This document shows, in pieces, positions 9,152 to 18,131 of a stretch of 64,000 bases of DNA. This stretch comes from RGIG3040 sp964410675 (lineage in GTDB: Bacteria > Bacillota > Clostridia > Lachnospirales > Lachnospiraceae). A model generated the notes under the pieces. The model was not told the origin of the DNA. It saw only the letters and a list, made by a program, of their open reading frames with translations, and searched no databases. The position numbers and the translations under genes are program-made. The first letter of the stretch is position 1, and each line of letters opens with the position of its first letter. The stretch is taken from NCBI GenBank assembly GCA_964410675.1, contig CAYPIB010000001.1, forward strand, positions 26,888 to 90,887, given 5' to 3'.

Positions 9152-10615
9152 TTAATTACAATATAAATCCTTAATGGCAGGATATAACATTGTATATTTC
9201 AAATATTTCTCATCATATTTACGGACGAAGTTTTCATCCGGTAATATGCTTTCCTTTTGCTTTATAATATTTTTGGCCGCTGTCTCTACATCTTTATATT
9301 CACCGCAGCCAACTGCTGCCAAGATAGCTCCGCCTAATGCTGGGCCTTCATCATTTTCCACTACATTTACTTCTACATTTAGGACATTTGCAATGATTTT
9401 CTTCCAGAGTGAACTTTTAGCACCCCCACCACAAATATTGGTTTTTTTAATATTGATTCCCAATGCTTTGGATACCTCAAGCGAATCTCTTAATCCAAAT
9501 GCAACCCCCTCTAGTACTGCCTGCGTCATATTTTCTCTTGTCGTATCCATACTCATTCCGCTAAACATTGCTCTTACATCAGGATTATTGTGCGGAGAAC
9601 GTTCTCCCATCAGATATGGTAAGAAAAATACATTATTTTCACCAAGCTCTACAATATCTTTTTGCTCTGATTCATAATTTTTTGTCCTTATAATATCATT
9701 CATCCACCATTTATTACATGAGGCTGCACTCAGCATACATCCCATAAGATGATACTTTCCATCGGCATGGGCAAATGAATGCAGCCCATAATTATGATCG
9801 ACACTGAATTTATGATTTGTAATAAAAATTGTCCCTGATGTTCCCAAGGATATATTACACTTATGATTGCCAACAGTACCAGTACCAACTGCTGCCGCTG
9901 CATTGTCACCGGCACCTGCCACAACACTTATTTGCCCCTGTAATCCTAATTCACTCATAATTTCGTCTTTCACTTGACCAACGATTTGATAACTCTCATG
10001 TAATTGGGGGAGCATCTCTTCTTTTATATTACATATAGTAAGCATTTCCTTTGACCAGCATTTATGCTTAACATCCATTAACAGCATTCCTGAGGCATCG
10101 GAATAATCTGTTGAAAAGGCTCCTGACAATCTATAAACTAAATAGTCCTTTGGCAGCATGATTTTGTTTATTCCAGCAAAATTTTTTGGCTCATTTTTTT
10201 GTAACCATAGTATTTTAGGAGCCGTAAAGCCAGCAAATGCTATATTAGCAGTATAGGAAGTTATCTTTTCTCTGCCAATTTCATTATTTAAATAATCGGT
10301 TTCGGCAGCAGTTCTTCCGTCGTTCCATAAAATCGCAGGACGGATTACTTGATCGTCTTGATCTAATATAACAAGGCCATGCATTTGTCCGCCAATACCG
10401 ATTCCGGCAATCTGGGTTTTATCATACTCCCCTACTAACTCCTTGATACCCTCAATACTTTTTTCATACCAATCGTTAGGATTTTGCTCTGACCAGCCCG
10501 GTTTTGGAAAATATAACTTATATTCTTTAGAAACTTTATTTAAAATTTGACCATCTTTATCCATTAATAAAAGTTTGACTGCCGAAGTTCCCAAATCAAT
10601 ACCAATATAAAGCAT
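9152..10615 (-). CDS. xylB: Xylulokinase
   Basis: A 487-residue FGGY sugar kinase that phosphorylates D-xylulose to D-xylulose 5-phosphate with ATP. The N-terminus MLYIGIDLGTSAVKLLLMDK is the phosphate-binding start, IGIGGQMHGLVILD is the xylulokinase-type substrate loop, and NICGGGAKSSLW is the C-terminal ATP motif. Length is normal. ATG 10615 has AGGAGG eight bases upstream and lies 11 bases after the isomerase gene. It is the last gene of an operon with an isomerase and both transketolase halves, so its product would pass directly to transketolase. A closely related ketopentose could be the true substrate. Confidence 0.9.
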   Translation of the reverse strand: MLYIGIDLGTSAVKLLLMDKDGQILNKVSKEYKLYFPKPGWSEQNPNDWYEKSIEGIKELVGEYDKTQIAGIGIGGQMHGLVILDQDDQVIRPAILWNDGRTAAETDYLNNEIGREKITSYTANIAFAGFTAPKILWLQKNEPKNFAGINKIMLPKDYLVYRLSGAFSTDYSDASGMLLMDVKHKCWSKEMLTICNIKEEMLPQLHESYQIVGQVKDEIMSELGLQGQISVVAGAGDNAAAAVGTGTVGNHKCNISLGTSGTIFITNHKFSVDHNYGLHSFAHADGKYHLMGCMLSAASCNKWWMNDIIRTKNYESEQKDIVELGENNVFFLPYLMGERSPHNNPDVRAMFSGMSMDTTRENMTQAVLEGVAFGLRDSLEVSKALGINIKKTNICGGGAKSSLWKKIIANVLNVEVNVVENDEGPALGGAILAAVGCGEYKDVETAAKNIIKQKESILPDENFVRKYDEKYLKYTMLYPAIKDLYCN

Positions 10616-10626
10616 AAGCTTTCCTC

Positions 10627-12102
10627 CTAATTAAATGGATTTTCAGTTAAGTACATCATACCCTTTGGCTGATTAAAGTTTATCTCATCCGGTATTACTC
10701 CAATATATTTAAATACTTCATATAAAATTTTCCCATGATGCCCAAATGCAACTGCCCCATGATGCGGATAATTCTTTTCTATTAATACATGTCGATAAAA
10801 CCTTCCCATATCCGGAATTGCAAAGATACCGATTGCGCCAAACGATCTTGTTGCTACCGGAAGAACTTCACCCTGTGCAATATATGCTCTCAGCTTTGCA
10901 TCTGCTGTGCTTTGTAGTCTAAAGAAAGTTATTTCCCCCGGTATGATATCTCCTTCTAATGTTCCGTTCGTTACTTCCTCCGGCAGACTTCTTGCCATGA
11001 TTTTTTGATTCCGCATTTCACAAGATGATAATTTAGTGGACGGTGTATTTCCACAATGGAATCCCATAAAGGTATCTTTATGTGTGTAGTTAAATTTGTC
11101 TTTTATTTCCTCTTCGTATATATCCTTTGGCACTGAATTGTTAATATCCAATAACGTAACAGCATCCTCACTTATAACCGTACCGATAAATTCACTTAAA
11201 GCACCGTAAATATCAACCTCACATGACACCGGTATTCCCATTTTAGTAAGACGGCTATTAACATAACAAGGAACAAAACCAAATTGGGTTTGAAAAGCCG
11301 GCCAGCATTTTCCTGCTATGGCAACAAAATCCCTGCTGCCCTGATGATCCTTCACCCAATCAAGAAGTGTTATTTCATATTGTGCTAATTTATTCAGAAT
11401 CCCCGGTTTTTTATTGCCTGCACCTAACTCCTCTGCCATATCTTTTGCAACTTTTTCTATTCTTTTATCGCCTTCATGATTTTTAAAAGATTCTAATAAA
11501 TCTAATTCAGAGTTTTCTTCAATCTCAACACCTAAATTATATAACTGCTTAATCGGAGCATTGCAGGCTAAGAAATCTTGCGGACGCGGACCAAAGCTTA
11601 TTATTTTAAGATTTCTCAGACCGATAATAGTTCTCGCGATACTTGTAAACTCCCAAATCATCTCGGCGCATTCTGCTGCTGTCCCAACCGGATATTCAGG
11701 TATATACGCTTTAAGATTACGAAGCTTTAAATTATAGCTGGCATTCAGCATACCACAGTAAGCGTCGCCCCTGTCATCCAGCAGCTTATCACCGGCCTCT
11801 TCTGCTGCCGCAATTACCATTGCCGGTCCATCAAATTCCTTTATTAATAAAGTTTCTGCGGATTCCGGTCCAAAGTTGCCCAGATATACTACTAAAGCAT
11901 TACACTGCGCCTCCTTTATATCAGCAAGCGCCCTTCTCATATCCAATTCATTTTCAATGCAAATCGGGCATTTATAAATTTCCCCATATTTCTCTGTATA
12001 AGCTTGTACAACAGCATCTCTCCTATTTTCTGATAAGCTCATTGGAAAGCAGTCACGGCTGACTGCTACAATCGCTGTTTTTGCTTTTGGCATATTTTTC
12101 AT
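10627..12102 (-). CDS. L-fucose/L-arabinose isomerase-family sugar isomerase
   Basis: A 491-residue protein of the fucose/arabinose isomerase superfamily, not the XylA fold. The N-terminal domain has a Rossmann-like layout. The later part carries SCEVDIYGALSEFIG (Glu, about residue 295), VTLLDINN (Asp, about 318) and FMGFHCGNTPS (His, about 349), which fit the Mn-binding Glu/Asp/His of this family. No xylA is seen in the window, so this protein may supply the ketopentose used by the kinase encoded 11 bases downstream. ATG 12102 has GAGG nine bases upstream and lies 4 bases from the transketolase C-half. The exact aldose is not known; D-xylose, D-arabinose and L-arabinose are all candidates. 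Confidence 0.8.
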   Translation of the reverse strand: MKNMPKAKTAIVAVSRDCFPMSLSENRRDAVVQAYTEKYGEIYKCPICIENELDMRRALADIKEAQCNALVVYLGNFGPESAETLLIKEFDGPAMVIAAAEEAGDKLLDDRGDAYCGMLNASYNLKLRNLKAYIPEYPVGTAAECAEMIWEFTSIARTIIGLRNLKIISFGPRPQDFLACNAPIKQLYNLGVEIEENSELDLLESFKNHEGDKRIEKVAKDMAEELGAGNKKPGILNKLAQYEITLLDWVKDHQGSRDFVAIAGKCWPAFQTQFGFVPCYVNSRLTKMGIPVSCEVDIYGALSEFIGTVISEDAVTLLDINNSVPKDIYEEEIKDKFNYTHKDTFMGFHCGNTPSTKLSSCEMRNQKIMARSLPEEVTNGTLEGDIIPGEITFFRLQSTADAKLRAYIAQGEVLPVATRSFGAIGIFAIPDMGRFYRHVLIEKNYPHHGAVAFGHHGKILYEVFKYIGVIPDEINFNQPKGMMYLTENPFN

Positions 12103-12106
12103 ATCA

Positions 12107-13063
12107 TTACCTCACATTTTTTATATTTAGTTTATTTACTATTTTATAATAGATTCCATCTGCATCCAGACCATATTTTTTCAAAAGTTCTTTTGCTGAA
12201 CCTGATTCTCCATAAACATCCTCCATACCAATTTTGTGTACAGATACCGGATATTTTTCAGATAATACCTCACATACAGCACTTCCTAATCCTCCTATAA
12301 CAGAATGCTCTTCAACTGTAAATATCTGTTTTGTTTCTTTGGCCGCCCTTACAATAACGGCCTCATCGATTGGTTTGATTGTATGTATATTAATGACTCT
12401 TGCCTCTATCCCCAGCCCCGCTAACCTTTGTGCAGCTTCCAGTGAAAATGCGGCTTCTAAACCGGTTGCAATAATTGTAAGATCATTTCCCTCTCTTAAT
12501 GTCACACCCTTGCCTAATTCAAAATGATAGCCGGTATTGTCATTTATGATTGGAGCCGCCATTCTGCTAAACCTCATATAAACAGGTCCTTTGTAATAAT
12601 AAGCCGCTTCAACTGCTGCTTTTGCCTCTATATCATCAGAAGGATTTATGATAACCATCCCCGGTATTGTTCTCATTAACGCAATATCTTCGTTGCACTG
12701 ATGAGACGCGCCATCCTCTCCTACTGTTATTCCCCCATGAGTTGCTCCGATTTTTACATTAAGCTTCGGATAACCAATACTATTTCTTACTTGTTCAAAT
12801 GCCCTTCCGGCGGCAAACATTGCAAAGGTACTTGCAAAGGGTATCCTTCCTGTTGCTGCAAGCCCTGCCGCAATCCCCATCATGTTACACTCTGCAATGC
12901 CGCAGTCAACATGTCTCTTAGGAAACTTTGCTTTAAATATGCTTGTCTTGGTCGCCATTGCTAAATCGGCATCCAACACAATTAAATTATTATTACTTTT
13001 ACCTAAATCAACTAAAGCATTACCATAGCTATCCCTTGTTGCTATTTTTTTTACATCTGACAA
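12107..13063 (-). CDS. Transketolase, C-terminal subunit
   Basis: A 318-residue subunit with the pyrimidine-binding and C-terminal domains of transketolase (GIAECNMMGIAAGLAATGRIP, then the conserved THGGITVGEDGASHQ loop). It pairs with the N-terminal half encoded just upstream to make the full thiamine-diphosphate enzyme that interconverts xylulose 5-phosphate with other sugar phosphates. The start is a TTG at 13061-13063 that overlaps the end of the upstream gene by 13 bases; GAAGG lies eleven bases upstream and no other in-frame start fits. Split transketolases are usual in clostridia, and the overlap suggests translational coupling and equal amounts. Confidence 0.9.
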   Translation of the reverse strand: MSDVKKIATRDSYGNALVDLGKSNNNLIVLDADLAMATKTSIFKAKFPKRHVDCGIAECNMMGIAAGLAATGRIPFASTFAMFAAGRAFEQVRNSIGYPKLNVKIGATHGGITVGEDGASHQCNEDIALMRTIPGMVIINPSDDIEAKAAVEAAYYYKGPVYMRFSRMAAPIINDNTGYHFELGKGVTLREGNDLTIIATGLEAAFSLEAAQRLAGLGIEARVINIHTIKPIDEAVIVRAAKETKQIFTVEEHSVIGGLGSAVCEVLSEKYPVSVHKIGMEDVYGESGSAKELLKKYGLDADGIYYKIVNKLNIKNVR

Positions 13064-14514
13064 AGTAATTCACCTTCTTTCCTAAGCTCATTCATTGCTA
13101 TTTCATATTCGTTATCATTAGGTGCCTTACCATGCCAATTTACATTGTTTTCCATAAAAGAAATTCCTTTTCCTTTTACTGTACCGGCAATAATTGCTGT
13201 TGGTTTATCTTTTATATTCCTGGCTTCTAAAAATGCTTCTTTTAATTGTTTAAAATCATGACCATTTACGTTAATTACATGAAAATTAAATGCTTTGAAT
13301 TTATCAGAAATCGGATAGGGTGAACATATCTCTCCTATTTCACCATCTATCTGCAAATTATTGTTATCTACAATGACGACAAGATTATCTAATTTCCTTG
13401 CACCGGCAAACATTGCCGCTTCCCACACCTGTCCCTCTTGCAGCTCTCCGTCTCCTAACAATGTATAGACCCGGTAAACTGAGTTTGTCAGCTTTGCTGA
13501 CAGCGCCATCCCTACCGCTGCTGAAATTCCTTGTCCCAGCGAACCACTGCTCATATCGACTCCCGGTATATGTTTCATATCCGGATGCCCTTGTAAATAA
13601 GAGCCTAATTGCCTTAAGGTTTTTAAATCCTCTATCGGAAAAAAACCACGGTATGCCAATGTTGAATAGTATCCCGGTGCTGTATGCCCCTTTGATAATA
13701 CAAATCTATCCCGATTACTAAAATCATTATTTTGGGGATTTATGTTCATCTCATCAAAATATAAACATGTAAATATATCTGCCGCAGACAATGAGCCGCC
13801 GGGATGACCAGACTTTGCATAATAAATGGAAGTTATAATTCCCTGTCTAATTTTATTCGCCATTGTTTGAAGTTCCACTTCGTTTAGTATGCACATAACT
13901 TCTGCCGTGACATTTTCCCCTTTTAATCCGCAAAAACTATTTTTAATATTTACGTCTTTATGTGACAAAAGCCATTTATTTTTAGCAAACAGCATTTTCT
14001 CATCTAACTTATCCGGTTTTTCAATATGGTAATCCGTATTTGTTCCCTTTGGTAATATTACAATACATTTAAATCCCTTATCTTCTGCATTACAAGGAGC
14101 ATAATGAAGTGTTGTTGAATATAGTTCAACACCAACTCCTTTCGGTATTAAAAAGGCTTCCACGTTTGAAGTCGCATAGGTTCCGTCTTCTTCTATATCC
14201 TGTCTCAGCCCCAGTATTAGTATCATATCAGTTACTGCAATATTGACTTCTGAGGACATATGATATTCTAAAGCGTTTAACTTTTTATTTGTTCCAAGGC
14301 AATACCCTGCTTGTATCGGCAGACCGCCAAATACACCTTTTTCTAATTCCTTAGCTTCATCTAACTCTTCTAAGCTGTCTATGGACGGCACATATATGAC
14401 ATCATTAACATTTGTTGCATGTGTCATCTCCTTGATTAAACTTTCGAAATGATATTTCTTTAGTATTCTTCCATATTTAACAAAATTCTCACTATTAATT
14501 TCATTAATAATCAT
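13051..14514 (-). CDS. Fusion of a DUF4867 domain with transketolase N-terminal subunit
   Basis: A 487-residue protein. Residues 1 to about 201 match DUF4867 (FGGLPIQAGYCLGTN, LNALEYHMSSEVNIAVTDM, VELYSTTLHYAPC, ending GLKGEN). From about 207 to the end it is a normal transketolase N-half, with AKSGHPGGSLSAADI, LGDGELQEGQVWEAA and the DNNN of the thiamine-diphosphate site. I recall DUF4867 as a free-standing protein of about 200 residues near sugar genes, so an in-frame fusion is unusual. The joint shows no stop and no well-placed ribosome site before the internal Met207, so I read it as a single chain. ATG 14514 is used because GGAGG lies five bases before it; the ATG at 14526 overlaps that site. 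Confidence 0.85.
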   Translation of the reverse strand: MIINEINSENFVKYGRILKKYHFESLIKEMTHATNVNDVIYVPSIDSLEELDEAKELEKGVFGGLPIQAGYCLGTNKKLNALEYHMSSEVNIAVTDMILILGLRQDIEEDGTYATSNVEAFLIPKGVGVELYSTTLHYAPCNAEDKGFKCIVILPKGTNTDYHIEKPDKLDEKMLFAKNKWLLSHKDVNIKNSFCGLKGENVTAEVMCILNEVELQTMANKIRQGIITSIYYAKSGHPGGSLSAADIFTCLYFDEMNINPQNNDFSNRDRFVLSKGHTAPGYYSTLAYRGFFPIEDLKTLRQLGSYLQGHPDMKHIPGVDMSSGSLGQGISAAVGMALSAKLTNSVYRVYTLLGDGELQEGQVWEAAMFAGARKLDNLVVIVDNNNLQIDGEIGEICSPYPISDKFKAFNFHVINVNGHDFKQLKEAFLEARNIKDKPTAIIAGTVKGKGISFMENNVNWHGKAPNDNEYEIAMNELRKEGELLCQM

Positions 14515-14623
14515 ATTTTCCTCCATTAAATACTATAATCTTTACTTAAAGAATATCAATTTTTCACTACTTTTTCTCGTCAGATATTGCTATTTATTTA
14601 TGAAATATTGCTAACATTATAAA

Positions 14624-14661
14624 AAAGAAAAGTCCTTGCAATATCACAAAGACTTTTCTTT
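14624..14661 (-). terminator. Terminator after the GH3 gene
   Basis: AAAGAAAAGTC (14624-14634) pairs with GACTTTTCTTT (14651-14661), with TTG/CAA pairing inside the arms. On the minus strand it follows the GH3 stop (14667) almost at once and runs into T-rich sequence. It separates GH3 from the transketolase operon, so the two units may be only partly co-transcribed. Confidence 0.65.
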
Positions 14662-14666
14662 AACTA

Positions 14667-16778
14667 TTATATATTTATTTTATAGCATTCCTTACCGAGA
14701 AGTTCTTTTGTTCTTGCATCCGGTTGACCAAAACCAATATAAATAATTGCATTTTTACCATCTGCACATTCTTCCCCATTTTCATTAATGGTATAAAACA
14801 TCCGCGCCGGAATATTCATTAAAACATCTTTTTTATGACCGGATTTTACTGCAACTCTCTTAAATGATGCTAATTTGTGATGTAACACTTCGTTTTTACT
14901 CTCTGTTACCTTTACATATATTTGTAACACTTCATGAGTATCTATATCGGTATCATTGCTAACCGATATCTGCAATGCCGCTCCCTCTTTTGCTGCTTCC
15001 ACGTAGCTTACTTCGTTAACCATTTTTACTTGATTGATTTGTAATTGCCCATATGTTAAGCCATATCCAAACGGATACAACGGCGCCTTCTCAATATACT
15101 TATAAGTTCTCCCTTTCATACTGTAATCGGTAAACTCTGCCATCCCCTCTAAATCCTTATATATTGTAATTGGCAGCTTCCCACTTGGCTGCTGTTTGCC
15201 AAAAATTATTTCAGCAATTTGTTTGCCGCCTCTTCCTCCGGGATACCATGCTTGTAATATTCCGTTTGCATGTTCTGAGCTATAACATAAATCCATTGCA
15301 CTTCCTGCCATAACACAAAGAATAAATGGAACTTTAGTCCGGACAATTGCTTCTAATAATCTAAGCTGCGAATCCGGAAATTGTAAATCAATTTTATCAC
15401 CTGACGCATCTGAATTACCGGTATCTCCTTCTTCACCTTCTAATGTCTCATCAAGTCCTAAGCATAATACAACTAAATCCGAATGATTCGCAATCGTAAC
15501 TGCCTCAGACAGCCGATCATCCGGTCTTGCTAAATCTTCCTTTCTATTCTTATATAAGTGGCAGCCTTCGGAATACAATACTCTAATATCCTCTCCTGCC
15601 TCATCCAAAATACCGTCAAGTACGGTAATATATTTTGAAGACGTACCATAGTAATTTCCGATTAGTGCTCTGCGGCTGTTAGCATTTGGTCCGATTACGC
15701 CAATCCTTTTTACCTTTTCTCTATTTAGCGGCAGTATTCCATCATTTTTTAACATGACTATACTTTCACAGGCTGCTCTTTCTGCTAATTCTAAATGCTC
15801 CTTACACTCTACTTTCTCATATGGAATATGATCGAATTTAGTCTCATCAAACATTCCTAATACCATCCGGGTCGTAAACAATCTAACTGCTGATTTTTTT
15901 ATTGTCTCCTCTTTCACTAATCCTTCATTATAGGCACTTACTATTCTTTCATACGTACAGCCGCAATTTAAATCACAGCCCATCTCCAATGCCAATTTCA
16001 CCGATTCTTCCGGCCTGCTTGTTACCTTATGTTTTTCATGGAAATCTCTGATAGCCCAACAGTCTGAAACATAGTGGCCAATAAATTCCCACTTTCCTCT
16101 CAAAATCTCATTCATCAGCATCGGATGTGCACAGCAGGGATCACCGTTCGTCCGATTGTATGCTCCCATAACTGCTTCCACACCCCCATCCTTTACACAC
16201 ATTTCAAAGGCTGGTAAATAAGTTTCCCATAAATCCTTCAATGATGCCTCTGCATCAAAATAATGCCTCATTTCCTCCGGTCCTGAATGTACTGCAAAGT
16301 GTTTTGCACATGCCGCGGTTAGCATATATTCATCTTCACCTTGCAAGCCTTTGATAAATGCTACACCTAACTTTCCGCTTAGATACGGATCCTCTCCATA
16401 AGTCTCATGTCCTCTTCCCCATCTTGGATCTCTAAAGATATTAACATTAGGCGACCACAATGTCAGACCTTTATATATATCTCTGTCACCCTGTTTCGAA
16501 GCTTCATTATATTTTGCTCTTGCTTCTATAGCAACAGCCCTGCCTACTTGACTTAATAATTCTTCGTCAAATGTTGCTCCCAAACCGATTGCCTGCGGAA
16601 ACACAGTCGCAGTACCTGCCCTTGCTACACCATGCAGTCCTTCATTCCACCAGTTATATTCAGGAATGCCCAGCCTTTCAATTGCAGGTGCATCGAATTT
16701 AAGCTGCGAAGCCATTTCCTCAATTGTCATTTTTTCTACTAACTCCGTTGCTCTTTTGATTGCTTTTTTTCTATCCAT
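14667..16778 (-). CDS. Glycoside hydrolase family 3 (beta-xylosidase/arabinosidase type), cytoplasmic
   Basis: A 703-residue GH3 enzyme. The (beta/alpha)8 domain carries WWNEGLHGVARAG near residue 43, SPNVNIFRDPRWGRGHETYG, and the catalytic nucleophile Asp in YVSDCWAIRDF near residue 240. The alpha/beta sandwich contains the probable acid/base Glu in DETLEGEEGD, and a C-terminal fibronectin-III-like domain follows (about 590-690). There is no signal peptide, so it acts inside the cell on imported oligosaccharides. The NEGLHG and SDCWAI signatures favour the xylosidase/arabinosidase branch over plain beta-glucosidase. ATG 16778 has GAGGG eight bases upstream. It is divergent from the AraC regulator and near the sugar importer, which together suggest use of xylo-oligosaccharides. 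Confidence 0.87.
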   Translation of the reverse strand: MDRKKAIKRATELVEKMTIEEMASQLKFDAPAIERLGIPEYNWWNEGLHGVARAGTATVFPQAIGLGATFDEELLSQVGRAVAIEARAKYNEASKQGDRDIYKGLTLWSPNVNIFRDPRWGRGHETYGEDPYLSGKLGVAFIKGLQGEDEYMLTAACAKHFAVHSGPEEMRHYFDAEASLKDLWETYLPAFEMCVKDGGVEAVMGAYNRTNGDPCCAHPMLMNEILRGKWEFIGHYVSDCWAIRDFHEKHKVTSRPEESVKLALEMGCDLNCGCTYERIVSAYNEGLVKEETIKKSAVRLFTTRMVLGMFDETKFDHIPYEKVECKEHLELAERAACESIVMLKNDGILPLNREKVKRIGVIGPNANSRRALIGNYYGTSSKYITVLDGILDEAGEDIRVLYSEGCHLYKNRKEDLARPDDRLSEAVTIANHSDLVVLCLGLDETLEGEEGDTGNSDASGDKIDLQFPDSQLRLLEAIVRTKVPFILCVMAGSAMDLCYSSEHANGILQAWYPGGRGGKQIAEIIFGKQQPSGKLPITIYKDLEGMAEFTDYSMKGRTYKYIEKAPLYPFGYGLTYGQLQINQVKMVNEVSYVEAAKEGAALQISVSNDTDIDTHEVLQIYVKVTESKNEVLHHKLASFKRVAVKSGHKKDVLMNIPARMFYTINENGEECADGKNAIIYIGFGQPDARTKELLGKECYKINI

Positions 16779-17077
16779 TTTGTATCCCTCTTTATGATTA
16801 AATATTTTAATATAAATAAACCATTTTAAATCTGAGCATGCTCTTCTTTTATTTTAAAATTGGTTTATAATAATGATAGGCATTTTTCTGCATAAACTCA
16901 TCTCAAATATTGCTATAAACTTAACTAATATTGCTAATATTTAAAATACATCTTTTGTTTTTTTTAAAAACTTTATAAAATTAGGATAGAAGGGAAATTC
17001 ATAAAATATTCAAGGTATTCAATTATTCATATGTCACTATAAATTTTTTACTATTTGAGTTTAAGGGGGATTGTCAT
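16779..17077. promoter_or_regulatory. Divergent intergenic region between GH3 and araC-type genes
   Basis: About 300 very A+T-rich bases between two outward-facing genes. It must hold both promoters and probably the AraC-family operator. I see several TATAAT-like hexamers (for example in GGTTTATAATAATG near 16861) but cannot choose between them, and I see no clear catabolite-response site. Confidence 0.4.
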
Positions 17078-18031
17078 ATGAGAAATATGAAAGAAAAATC
17101 AAGCGGAGAAACACCGATACTATACAGGCAGCCTTTTAATGACTTTCCAGGCAGAACTGTGATCGACAATATTGAAAACGTCAATTTTATGAAAAAGTCT
17201 AAAATGCGTTTTTGGTACAATAATCAAACCGAAGAATATGGTACTCATTGGCATGATGCCATGGAAATTATTATTCCAATAGAAGAATCCTATAATGTTA
17301 ATATAAATGATAAACTATTTAACATTAAAGAAAATGAAATATTATTTATTCCTTGCGGTGCCACTCATTCTATCTGCACCCATGAATTCGGGGCTAGATT
17401 TATTTACCTTATCGATGTTTCGTTATTTTACCAGCTTTCAGATTTTCAGATGCTGTCATCACTTTTCATGCAGCCATTTTCATTTTCTAAAAACTCGCAC
17501 CCTTATATATATGATAAACTCTATTCAAGATTTATGAAAATGAATAAAATCTATTTTTCAGGAGATATCTTTTGGGAGTTTTCTATTTACTCACTTTTAA
17601 TGGAAATATTTACAGCAATCGGAATCAGTCAATTTAAAAGTATCAATACGAATACCCAGCCTTCAAAGCAAGTGGAATATTATGAAAAATTTTCTAATTT
17701 ATTATATTATATTGACACTCACTATAATGAAAATTTAACGTTAGAATATATGGCTGATTTAGCCGGATTTTCTAAATTTCATTTTTCCCGATTGTTTAAG
17801 CAGTATACGAATTATACATTTTATGATTACCTTTGCTATAAGCGCATTCAAGCCTCACAAGCTTTATTATCTACTCATATATCCATTACTGAAATCGCAT
17901 TTCAAACCGGCTTTAATAACCTTTCAACATTTTGCAGAACATTTAAAAAATACGTTAATTGTTCTCCTACAGAATATCGAAATACCTCTGAGCAGCTGAT
18001 GCAGGCAAATAATAATTTATGCGAATTGTAA
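17078..18031 (+). CDS. AraC family transcriptional regulator with cupin sensor domain
   Basis: A 317-residue regulator. The N-terminal half is a cupin-like sugar-sensing domain (EEYGTHWHDAMEIIIPIEES, with ILFIPCGATHSI). Residues about 215-310 hold two helix-turn-helix units typical of AraC (LEYMADLAGFSKFHFSRLFK and ITEIAFQTGFNNLSTFCRTF). ATG 17078 has AAGGGGG eight bases upstream. It is divergent from the GH3 gene and next to the sugar ABC operon, so it most likely activates both in response to the imported sugar. Confidence 0.9.
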   Translation: MRNMKEKSSGETPILYRQPFNDFPGRTVIDNIENVNFMKKSKMRFWYNNQTEEYGTHWHDAMEIIIPIEESYNVNINDKLFNIKENEILFIPCGATHSICTHEFGARFIYLIDVSLFYQLSDFQMLSSLFMQPFSFSKNSHPYIYDKLYSRFMKMNKIYFSGDIFWEFSIYSLLMEIFTAIGISQFKSINTNTQPSKQVEYYEKFSNLLYYIDTHYNENLTLEYMADLAGFSKFHFSRLFKQYTNYTFYDYLCYKRIQASQALLSTHISITEIAFQTGFNNLSTFCRTFKKYVNCSPTEYRNTSEQLMQANNNLCEL

Positions 18032-18062
18032 CTTATATATTAAGTGGTTTGTGAAACTTATA

Positions 18063-18104
18063 AAGGACTATCACACTTGTTAAAAATTTAGTGAGACAGT
18101 CCTT
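18063..18104. terminator. Terminator between araC-type gene and convergent permease
   Basis: AAGGACT (18063-18069) pairs with AGTCCTT (18098-18104), with further TCAC/GTGA pairing inside. ATTTTAT follows on the plus strand. It lies between the stops of two convergent genes and can serve both. Confidence 0.6.
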
Positions 18105-18131
18105 ATTTTATATCATTATTAAAATTTTGTA

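Noticed and set aside
10627..12102. Xylose isomerase XylA
   Set aside because: Motifs and length belong to the fucose/arabinose isomerase superfamily.
13885..13905. A separate start for the transketolase N-half at Met207
   Set aside because: The nearest GGGG is about 20 bases away, too far for a ribosome site; one fused chain is simpler.
14667..16778. A secreted GH3 enzyme
   Set aside because: The first residues are charged and helical with no signal peptide.
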